Shown: piece after piece, positions 55,701 to 64,000 of the stretch
Layout: the number at the start of each line of letters is the position of its first letter
Position numbering within the stretch: the stretch's first letter is position 1
Assembly (NCBI GenBank): GCA_009617715.1
Contig: VTFK01000002.1
Span: forward strand, 2,666,001 to 2,730,000
Length of the DNA: 64,000 nucleotides
From: Plectrocnemia conspersa
Lineage: Eukaryota; Arthropoda; Insecta; Trichoptera; Polycentropodidae
Reading direction: 5' to 3'
Position numbers and translations under genes: made by a program
Notes under the pieces: generated by a model
What the model was told of the DNA's origin: nothing
Seen by the model: the letters and a program-made list of their open reading frames with translations, nothing else
Database searches by the model: none

Positions 55701-58700
55701 ACTTTCAATAAACTGAGAGTTCTTGATCTTACAAACAATAAGCTGCACAATATAAAAGTAGACGCTTTTAAAAATTTAGAAAATTTGGAGGAATTATATC
55801 TTCAAAATAATTACATGAAAATATTACCAAGAAAACTTTTTAGATCAACTAAGTATCTACAAAAATTGGATTTAAGTGGAAATAATTTTAAAAGGCTTCC
55901 TATTATGGATCTATCTACAATACAAATAAGTTTAAGACATCTCGATATATCAGGTTCGTACATTATTAGTAATTGTATATTAGTCCAGTCAAATAAGGGT
56001 TTAACCTCGGAACGAAAGATAACAAGCTGAAATTTTGCACAGACCTTTGTTTTGGCGTTCTAAATATATGGTGAAAAGTCTCAAAAGATATCGTGTCTGC
56101 TAATCAAGATATTAAAGGTCAAAGGTCATAAAAATCGTTTTTTTACAAATATCTCGCCTCTTTTGCTTCGCATGTCATTAAATGTTTAACAAAACTTATA
56201 GAAAATAAAATTTTCTACAAGTTTGTTTTAATTTATTTCTTCGTATGGTTAATGGTTTTCGAGATATAGCGCGGGGAGTGGGAAGCGCGCATCCGTTTAT
56301 AGGATAACGCTATGTAAACTACGGAGCCAGAGTTACCTGTACATTCTTCCACAGTTTCGTAGAAAACATCGCAAATTGTTATCTGCTGAATGAACCCATC
56401 TAAAGCATGATAACTTTCAATCTCCATATCTTCAAAAAATCATCATCGATAATGCAAAAGTAATACGTATGGCCTCTGATACTTCTTGCAAAAGCGGGAC
56501 CATCCAACATTTTGTCGACAGAATTCGATGCATAAATTGTACTGAGAGCTTCCTTGATTCCGCTTCCATTCATTATATACCCTATGCATCCAATAAAAGA
56601 CATAAGCATATGAAAGCCTCCTAGTTTCACAACTACTCTGAACAAGTCTGAGCTAGCATCTGAAGCTGCTACGATTTCACGTGCTTTTATGTACAACGGC
56701 TGATCAAAAGTTATTAAGCATGTTCTTTGTTCATGTTTCTTGGCAGTGCTTATAGCACACTGTAATGTAGTGTAAATTGTGTCCATATTACTCACAGGAT
56801 GATGAATAAAAGTATGAAACAGAATCCGAGAAGTTACAAAGTTCTCATTGTTTTTTGTAAGTTGTTCAACAAATCCATTCCACCCTGGCAACGGTGAGAT
56901 ATTTTTCCACTTTCCGCACTTCCACAACAAATCAACTACATTATATATTTGTTCGGTTAGTTCTTCTACATCATTAAAATTTTGAACTTGAATCTCTTGC
57001 TCAATCCGGGTACGACATGATTTTCATACACTAGAAGAGGTATATGTGATAGTGCTGCTAACTCCTTTGCACTTGGTTTTGTTGTAAATTTCTTTATGCG
57101 GTCATCGGATATGACTTCAGATTTTAGAGTTATTATTTTTATCATTCCCATTATATGAACAGTATTATAGCCATCAAGAGTATAAATATTTTTCTGCATT
57201 ATCTGCTGCATACTGTACTAAGGCACTGACTATGATGGTTGATTACGAGGCTGTGGGTGATAAACAGCTGAAATTTAACATTTTACAGTATCACTATATG
57301 AAGCGAAAAAACCTAAACTTGACAAAAAATCCAAAAGTCTTTTTGGATGTTTGGCCTATCTGAATTTTTTCTATGAAAAAATACAGATAGGCCTATTAAT
57401 AACTGCGAAGAAAAGGACCGTTTTCGTATGGAAGTCATTATAGCATGACTTACAGCTCTGTATTTCGTTTTAAAATGCCCCGTCTTTCCTTTTCTGTTCT
57501 TTATAATAACTTCTTGCAGAAAATGTAATAAAGTTTTCGGAATTTCTTCATTAATATTTTACTCGGGGGCGGATAAGACTTGGTCTCAACAACAGAAGAT
57601 CGAATATCTTCTCTAATAATCGCCGCAGCAGCTTCCACTACGCGCAAGTGTTCTTCTTCCGAAGTGCCTTTTTTATTTTCATACCAAGCTATGGATAAAA
57701 CTTAAGCTTGAGCATCGCAAAAAAAAAAAAATAGGGAATGATCCAATCTTCGTTATAACTATAATATCAGTTAAATATTTTTCTCTTAATTTGGAAATGA
57801 TCTTCTTATCATCTGGTACATACTCCGTAAGGACATCTCTCAACTCTTTCAATTTTTTCGCCCAAATTTCTTGTCGAGCAATATTTAATTTTTAATTCCT
57901 AATAATACAATGAAGAAAGTAATAAAATTATGGTTCAAACGACTTGCCGAGACCACTTTTTTCACGATTGTTTACTTTTTCAAAGCTTATACCAAGTTAA
58001 GCAGGTAGAAATACTCGCTGGATTCTATAAACGGATGTACGCCTCCCACATATCTCAAAAACGGTTAATGATACAAAATAAATATTATAACTAGACTTGT
58101 AGATAATTTTATGCTTTACAAGTTTTGTGAAGCATCTAATGACGTGCAACGCATAAAACGCGAGATATTTGCAAAAAAACAAATTTTGTGACCTTTGACA
58201 TCTTGATTAGCAGACACGATATTTTATGAGACTTTTCGCCCTGTCCTTAGAACATCAAAATGAAGGTCTGTGCAAAATTTCAGCTTGGTATCTTTCATTC
58301 CGAGCTTTAGCCTTTATTTCGCCTTATTTGACTGGATTATATATCATATATTCTTTTATATTTTAATATATACTTTTAGATACTTCATTAAGCTGCGATT
58401 GTTCGAGTCGCGCAACTTGGGAATGGTTACAAAGCCACAAACGAATTCTGAAGAAGCACAATAAGCTATTAGCTCCCACGTGCGAACAATTTGAAAACAC
58501 AACAAATTCTTTATTCATAGAATTGAATCCAAATAAATTTTGTAATAAGCCATATTTTAAAAATATCACTGTAGAATTCAAGAAAAACTCTTCATTACTT
58601 CTTCGATGGCATATCAGACGCTCTTCTGGATTACACGGCTATTTAATTTTATTACAGGCAATAAATGTGATCAACATTGTGAGATTGCACTTTTTTTAAA

Positions 58701-59149
58701 TTATATATTGTGTATTAAATATTAAAATATGATTTATTTTTTTATAGACGAGCAAAATATATGTTGACCGATCAAAAAATGATGCTTTAATAGAAGGATT
58801 AAGAGCAAACACATCTTATAAAGCGTGCGTGATGGGTTTAAGTAATTGGAACTCGATGAACAAACATCAAAAAAGCCTTAAAAACGACTCGATTTTAAAT
58901 AAATGTATATTTTTCGAATTTACTGACTATATAAACATAGAAAATACTTTAAGATTTAATATAAAACATTACATTGTAACAAATATAATTTTAATTAGTA
59001 TTTTATCGTTAACAATAATCATATCCATATTGGCATTGATGAAGAGAAAGAATGACAATACTGAGGCAAATTTTAATGTAAAACATTCCAAGTTGAAACT
59101 AGTTTCCTCTAGACATGAAAGCATAGACAATGACGATCTTTATTATTAA
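52797..59149 (+). CDS. Large leucine-rich-repeat transmembrane protein (chaoptin-like)
   Basis: Probable cell-surface adhesion or recognition receptor. Exons: 52797-52911, 52996-55953, 58380-58678, 58748-59149, giving 1257 residues in consistent phase. Residues 1-17 (ILIIILCLFAISFS) form a signal peptide, followed by a small Cys cluster (SCSCF). A single 2.96-kb exon then encodes roughly 35-40 LRRs of 22-26 residues with LxxLxLxxN cores. Exon 3 starts an LRR C-terminal cap (C1030, C1032, C1059) and leads into a fibronectin-III-like segment (LLLRWHIRR ... GLRANTSYKACVMG). A TM helix spans about 1199-1222, followed by a 35-residue cytoplasmic tail rich in charge and Ser (KHSKLKLVSSRHES). The layout resembles chaoptin and other insect LRR adhesion proteins, but chaoptin itself is GPI-anchored; the exact ortholog is not claimed. 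Codon use is strongly AT-biased and Asn/Ile/Lys-rich, like the region. Intron 2 is almost wholly a transposon. Confidence 0.88.
55983..58337 (-). mobile_element. 2.35-kb DNA transposon with ~320-bp terminal inverted repeats
   Basis: Ends CCAGTCAAATAAGG and CCTTATTTGACTGG are inverted. The match continues inward with gaps for about 320 bp (55983-56307 versus 58013-58337), including GCTGAAATTTTGCACAGACCTT, TATCGTGTCTGCTAATCAAGAT and CATCCGTTTATAG blocks. Minus-strand frames at 57211-56966 and 56930-56400 look like one protein broken by a frameshift near 56950. Motifs include PLLVYENHVVPGL, WKCGKWKNISPLPGWNGF, TCLITFDQPLY and LGGFHMLMSFIGCIGYIMNG. I associate the FHxLMSFxGxIGxxMxGSG pattern with widespread uncharacterised invertebrate transposon proteins but cannot name the superfamily. 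An AT-rich TSD (TATAT?) is ambiguous. It sits in LRR-gene intron 2, opposite to the gene. Confidence 0.75.
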
Positions 59150-59176
59150 AAAAAAAATATTTCGTTAACCCCACGT

Positions 59177-59182
59177 TTTATT
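59177..59182 (-). terminator. Polyadenylation signal of SRP19 (minus strand)
   Basis: TTTATT on the + strand reads AATAAA on the minus strand, about 71 bp after the SRP19 stop. It lies inside the 3' UTR of the convergent LRR gene. Confidence 0.5.
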
Positions 59183-59229
59183 TTTATGTAAAATTATGTA
59201 ATTTTGTTCCACAAGTGTGTTTTTTATAT

Positions 59230-59235
59230 AATAAA
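59230..59235 (+). terminator. Polyadenylation signal of the LRR gene
   Basis: AATAAA lies 81 bp after the LRR stop codon and 18 bp short of the SRP19 stop codon on the opposite strand. Confidence 0.55.
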
Positions 59236-59252
59236 ATATCTTAAACTACATA

Positions 59253-59928
59253 TTATCGCCTTCCTTTTTTGCCTTTTCCTTTAGCAGAAGACTGAGCGCT
59301 TGCCTGTTGGTTCTGGTGTGATTGTGGTTGATTATTTCTGATAAAAGTTAATAAAAGAAAATTATAACAATAATAGTATAAATTAAATATTCGTTATTTT
59401 ATATTACCTATTAGCTCTCGTCTTAAGTTTTGGTATTGTGGTTCCAAGATAATTCAGAATGGAATCTCTCGTTGTATATTCCATATTAATGGGTGTTCCA
59501 TCGTCGTTTTTCAATTGGACACGTATGCGCCCCTGACAAGCAACTTCCTATAAAATAAACACATTTACAATAAAAATCATAAATTTTAATGTTTACTACA
59601 AAAAATATATTACCTTGCTCCTTTCCCTTGAATATAGTTTATTCTCCACCACGACCTTAAATCCGGCATCCAAAAGAACTTCTCTGATCTCTTGGTGGTT
59701 AGGATTAAGAACACAATTTTCTTTAGCAATCCTTCTACCCTGAGCAAGAGTTTTCACACTGTTTATATATGCTGGATATATGCAAATCCATCTGTTTGAA
59801 CAACATACACAAATTGGCATAAATTAGTATTTCTGTTATGTATTTCAATTAAAAGTTATTATTAACCTTTCTATATCTGAATGTCGTTTCTCAGGGTTCC
59901 AACCAGAGGCAACAGTCGATCTTGACAT
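59253..59928 (-). CDS. SRP19: Signal recognition particle 19 kDa protein
   Basis: RNA-binding subunit of the signal recognition particle. It binds the tips of SRP RNA helices 6 and 8 and prepares the RNA for SRP54. Exons in transcript order: 59928-59867, 59791-59614, 59547-59408, 59337-59253, giving 154 residues with all phases consistent and within the family's usual size. Recognisable SRP19 features are RWICIYPAYINSVKT near the N-terminus, EGRRI-like QGRRIAKENCVLNPNH, a VVENKLYSRERSKEV segment, GRIRVQLKNDDGTP, and a basic C-terminal tail KGKGKKGRR. The start at MSRSTVASGWNPEKRHSDIE is the first ATG in the frame and joins the RNA-binding core correctly; the ATG at 59820 would need the intron to be retained. 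The gene is convergent with the LRR gene, with stop codons 103 bp apart. No defects were seen. Confidence 0.94.
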
Positions 59929-60889
59929 ATTGAAACCTAACCAAGACGAACAGATTGATACACGTAAATACTAAACGTCATCTCAGTGTTGCCCGTGCAA
60001 AAAATATGATCTAAAATGTATACACATTAACGATGGGTAAAATTTGCGAATTTTAAACGGGACGCAAAAATCCAGGATCTTTGGAAAAAAAACAGGAAAT
60101 TTTGGGAACTGATTTTTTTATAAAAAGGTTAAGAAATAATAAAACAATATTATAATATAGTTATTCATTTAGTTCAGCAAGGATCATAAATGTATATTTA
60201 ACGTATTTAAACATATTTAAACATAATAAAGCTTTTTTATATAATTATATAGGCTGTAAAAAAAAATCGGATAAAGGGGGATAACATTTTTGTGAGGACA
60301 ATCCTTCTCAAAGAAGAACGTCTGGTCACCTTACCAATACTTTTTATTCTTTACGCAAAACACATTATCTTTTTCATAATTTTCGAATATGCCCATAATG
60401 TGAAAAATATTAATAAAGTATAAATATGGTATTGACATAAATTTTCACGACAGCAAAAATCGAATATTTTGTTAAAAACTTCGAAAAATCAATACAATAT
60501 TTACGTTAAGGCAAATCATAGATAGAATTAATAAAAATCAAATGTATTGAATTTTACCATCATAGATACCAAACCTTATCCATAACCACTAGGAAGTCTT
60601 TAAGCAGATAAAATAAATTTCGTACATTATCAACTAACATTATCAACTAACAATAAAATATTAGTAAACAAATACGCTAAAACTAACATAACATAAATAG
60701 CACTCACTAATTTTTACAAAATAAATTTTATGCTGTTCTTTATGCTTTTAACTGTACCAAAAAAAGTTACCACCACTGGGTTTTGCTTGCGTGAGTATGT
60801 TTTATCTGAATTTAAATTATGGTTATCACTGTTTACAAATAATTCCATGTGATTCCTGGCAAAATCAAATATTTTGTTTGAATATGGAT

Positions 60890-60980
60890 TATTGCCAACT
60901 TCGTTTTGGCGCCCCTCTCCAATCTTGCGCCCGAAGGCATATGCTCCCCTCTGCCTCCTCTACGCTTCGGCCCTGAGTAC
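60890..60980. mobile_element. hAT-like element end fragment
   Basis: GGCGCCCCTCTCC, CTTGCGCCCGAAGGC and a CTTCGGCCCTGA end form a GC-rich block like the right end of the hAT element at 47520-47811. No target duplication was found. The open frame over it (60791-60976) is not regarded as a gene. Confidence 0.45.
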
Positions 60981-61284
60981 ACGTACTAACAAGTCCATCT
61001 ATCTCGATACTCAACAACATGTAAGTCGGTAGTTTTTTTATTTGTATATTTAACAATATGCAAGATTTTTTAATTTATAAACAGTAAATAAAAAGTGAGG
61101 GCCCACTTATGTATTTATTGTGGCCAAAACTTGGCGGCACTCTGGTAACACTGAGACTTGATTAACACAGCGATATTTTACCCGTTTACCGCATACGAGA
61201 TTTTATTGAATAAAACAGTAGCAGTAAATTTTGTAGTAAGTTGTAAAAATCTCGTATTCGAGAAAAATATAGAAAAATAGGAGC

Positions 61285-61440
61285 ATCTCCCCTCACACCT
61301 TAAATTTTGCCAGAAAAATGCATGTCATTCAATTGAATACTATTAATCCTAATGAAATCGAAATATTAAAAAAACGACCATATACTGGCCAACCTTTGTC
61401 GTCGTCCCCCTAGAAAAAGCTGAAATTACGCCATTGCCTG
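61285..61440. repeat. Dispersed repeat family, copy C (partial)
   Basis: Matches the right part of copies A and B: AAAAATGCAT.T.ATT, ACTAT.AATC.TAATGAAAT, AAAAAACGACCA, CTGGCCAAC.TTTGTC and a CCCCCT run. The left half is missing. Confidence 0.6.
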
Positions 61441-62335
61441 AGAATCCTGACGTAATTTCAATATTTTAAAATTAAAAGGCATGTCAGTCGGTATTTACGG
61501 AATGCAGGAATGAAACATCTTTGTCTTTGGCAGGGCCAGTTAATTTTTTTCCTTAATTACATTTGGTAGAAATCTTTGACACATGAACTGGTTTAATTGC
61601 AACATCCATGATACCGAATATGATAACTGGAACCACCTTTAAAAACAAATTTTGTGGTGGCATCCTAGTAGATTAAAAATTGTGCTATTCGTTCGCTCAA
61701 CTGTGTTAACGGATTTATATTAACTATTGACAGGTATTATAAGGTTATTAAAAAATATTATTTTTAATTAATAAGCTCATAATTTTATTTTTAAAACCAT
61801 CATTTTTATATTCAAGAGCAAATATATTAATTAATCTTTAAATAAAAGTCTTGTACAATATATTTATATGTCAGTTCCCAAAATACTTAGCAAAGCAAAC
61901 TTAATATGTTTATTTAATAAAAACAGCACTCCGAGTATTGTTTTAAAATATCCTCTCATAAAAATATTTAGATAAAAAATGTTTAACGCTGTTGTTTATT
62001 GTTCAATATGAAAGTCTGGTTTATTGAAAAATTATATCATTAGTGATTAGTTAAACTTTTTTCTGTGCTTCCAGTGCCAAATTATTATAACATTTTTATG
62101 TCGAGTTTTTCTTACGTAGTATCTAATAAATGTTAGATAAAAACTTCTTATTCAATGCAAATATTAATACTAAAAAATACTATATGCAAACGAAACACTA
62201 GAAGGTGTTAATTATTTTTGCTCGCATGTGTGGAAATTTAACGAGTATTGTTTGCACAACATTGAGTGGTAGCAGGAAAACTGAGTTTATTTAACTTTGT
62301 CAAATCATCAGTCTTCTTGAAGACGCTGTAGAACG

Positions 62336-63666
62336 ATGTTGGTTCTCGCGTTTTCTTTTCTGATTGTCGGAACAACGACGTTTTTAATATATAAGCATCG
62401 AGAAATCGGAGCAATGATCGCGAGCGTAATATACGAAATGAACTACAACAACATAGGTACCTTGGGAATAATAGCAGACTTAATGAACAAAAAGAAAAAT
62501 GTGTTGAAGGAGCTGCCTTCCAGAAAAGGAGATGTAGCAGTCGTCACCGGCGGTAACAGAGGAATTGGCGCTGAAGTAGTGAAAACTTTGATTGAATGCC
62601 AAATCCACGTTATCCTGGGAGTCAGAGATTTAAAACGAGTGGAAAGCATGGTTGCTTCCCTGAAAGAAAAACACACCGAAGCTGAAATATCGACATATGA
62701 ATTGGACGTCTCTTCTATGAAGTCCGTGAGAAATTTTGCTGAAATTGTGAAGCAGAAGCATCCGTCGATTAACTTATTGGTTAATAATGCTGGAATGCTG
62801 AGGGGCGATTACCACTTAACAGAAGACGGTTTTGAGAGGCAGTGGGCTACCAATTATGCGGGACACTTTTTATTAACGCATTTGCTGATGGAGAACTTGA
62901 AGAACGGAGGCAGAAAAGTCAGATGCTCCAGAGTCGTCAACGTTTCTTCTTGCATGCACTATGGCGCAAAATTAGATTTTGAGGATATCAACATGAAAAA
63001 TTGGTACAGTTCAACTGCAGGATATGCAAAATCGAAACTGGCACAGGTAACTATGGATTATAATAAATTGTTATAAATAGCAATTGTTGATATTTTCAAA
63101 AAATATTTTTCCTCATAAATTGTTCTTATTCATTAATTTTATGTACTATTGTAATTGCAGTAACGAGGAAATCCTTGAAAAATATTTTTTGTTTAATAGC
63201 GTATGTTTATTAATGAATAGTGGTTAAAGTCCATATTGACTAAATCTCATAAAACTAGCTTGAATTTAAGTAAATATTTTCATAACGAGTTTTTGTACTA
63301 TTATTAATATATTTTTAATTTCAGCTAATGTTCTCGAGGTACTTGAACAAACTTTTGCAAGCACAAGGCGTAACTGTGAAGAGTTACGCTGCTCATCCTG
63401 GCCTTGTGGCTACAGATATGTTTTTTGAATCGGACAGCGGAAAGAGCATGCCATGGATGGAGCGCTTCCTAAAATCTCCCAAAGATGGATCAACGCCGAT
63501 TTCATATTGCTGCTTGTCTTCGGATTTGGAAAATAAAGGAGGGGCGTATATCAGCAACGGCGAAGAAGGATACTCCACATCTTATTCAAAAAATGAAAAT
63601 CACCAAAAAAAGTTGTTTGAAATCACTTGCGAAATGCTGAACATTGAAAAATTTGGCATGATTTAA
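62336..63666 (+). CDS. SDR-family oxidoreductase (DHRSX / retinol dehydrogenase-like)
   Basis: NAD(P)-dependent short-chain dehydrogenase/reductase, probably membrane-anchored. Exons 62336-63046 and 63325-63666 give 350 residues with no phase break. An N-terminal hydrophobic segment (LVLAFSFLIVGTTTFLIY, residues 2-19) should anchor it to the ER or a lipid droplet. The Rossmann motif TGGNRGIG lies at 71-78, NNAG at 150-153, and the catalytic set is S204/S205 (NVSSC), Y230 and K234 (YAKSK), all intact. Downstream HPGLVATDMF and the C-terminal GGAYISN pattern fit the RDH11-14/WWOX/DHRSX group; overall order resembles human DHRSX (polyprenol/retinoid-type substrates), but the substrate is inferred only from family. 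The start is the first ATG, about 25 bp after a TCAGT initiator-like site at 62309. AATAAA lies at 63718-63723. The 278-bp intron lies directly after YAKSKLAQ. Confidence 0.92.
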
Positions 63667-64000
63667 GTTTTAGTCATCTTGTGATATTATAATAAGCATA
63701 TTTTTAAACAAGTTTTAAATAAACATATTGATAAAACTTTTTTATTAATCATATTTTTTCTATTTTATTCGTGTTTAATTATTTTTTTACTGTAAGAATG
63801 TAATTTTACTTAATAAAAAATATAAATTAATGCGTTTCTCCTGATTTTTTATTGTTTTCAATATTATGTTTATTCTATTGTTAACAAATTTGACATTTTT
63901 GCATTTTTTTTGTGTAATTTAATGTCTAATTTTAAAAATGTTGCTTTTGTGATTGTTGAAATTATAATTACATGTTTAATATTTTGCATAATAAGCATGG
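63667..64000. other. 3' flank of the SDR gene
   Basis: Contains the polyadenylation signal at 63718-63723 and AT-rich DNA. Nothing else was recognised. Confidence 0.6.

Larger units (their letters stand above)
59929..62335. other. Intergenic region between SRP19 and SDR genes
   Basis: Holds transposon fragments: hAT-like at 60.9 kb and dispersed repeat copy C at 61.3-61.44 kb. The remainder is AT-rich without recognisable genes. The SRP19 promoter should lie just right of 59928. Confidence 0.5.

Noticed and set aside
59596..59820. Alternative SRP19 start at 59820
   Set aside because: It would read through intron 1 and lose the conserved N-terminus; the spliced start at 59928 gives the expected family length.
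62443..62676. Minus-strand frame opposite the SDR gene
   Set aside because: Antisense shadow of a well-supported coding exon.

Overview
The window is nuclear DNA of an insect (order not resolved). It is very AT-rich, its genes have short GT-AG introns, and it carries arthropod-type genes: a tachykinin/natalisin-type peptide receptor, a ZAD zinc-finger protein and a chaoptin-like LRR receptor. No bacterial, viral or CRISPR structure was seen. Exon models were built by hand from splice sites and reading-frame phase. Five gene models are complete and one is 5'-partial. All add up in frame, but none has been checked against transcripts.

Left part, 1-24 kb. This holds the 3' end of a TkR86C-like neuropeptide receptor gene on the + strand: the TM6-TM7 exon at 3.5 kb, then a 14.8-kb intron, then two C-terminal exons at 18.5 and 19.4 kb. 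A possible 34-codon cassette exon lies just after the TM7 exon. The intron and the gap after the gene are mostly featureless AT-rich DNA with transposon remnants: a LINE reverse transcriptase, hAT-like and mariner-like pieces, perfect hairpins and decayed repeats.

Middle part, 24-39 kb. An intact 11-exon secreted alpha-carbonic anhydrase gene is followed by a decayed tandem copy. The copy has stops and has lost two of the three zinc-binding histidines. Its upstream flank is also duplicated (about 21.1-21.7 kb versus 35.6-36.1 kb), so the event was a segmental duplication. A Jockey-like LINE and a fold-back repeat lie between the copies.

Right part, 39-64 kb. On the - strand lies geranylgeranyl diphosphate synthase (8 exons). 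On the + strand follow a ZAD-C2H2 zinc-finger protein with 11 fingers and a 1257-residue LRR transmembrane protein. The last large intron of the LRR gene is almost entirely a 2.35-kb DNA transposon with terminal inverted repeats of about 320 bp. SRP19 (- strand, 4 exons) converges on the LRR gene with apparently overlapping 3' ends. A two-exon SDR oxidoreductase of the DHRSX/retinol dehydrogenase type closes the window.

The genes have unrelated roles (signalling, CO2 hydration, isoprenoid synthesis, transcription, adhesion, protein targeting, redox) and do not form a functional cluster. I found no clearly new biological system. The points most worth checking are the receptor cassette exon, the LRR-intron transposon, the carbonic anhydrase duplication and a GC-rich reading frame inside the pseudogene.
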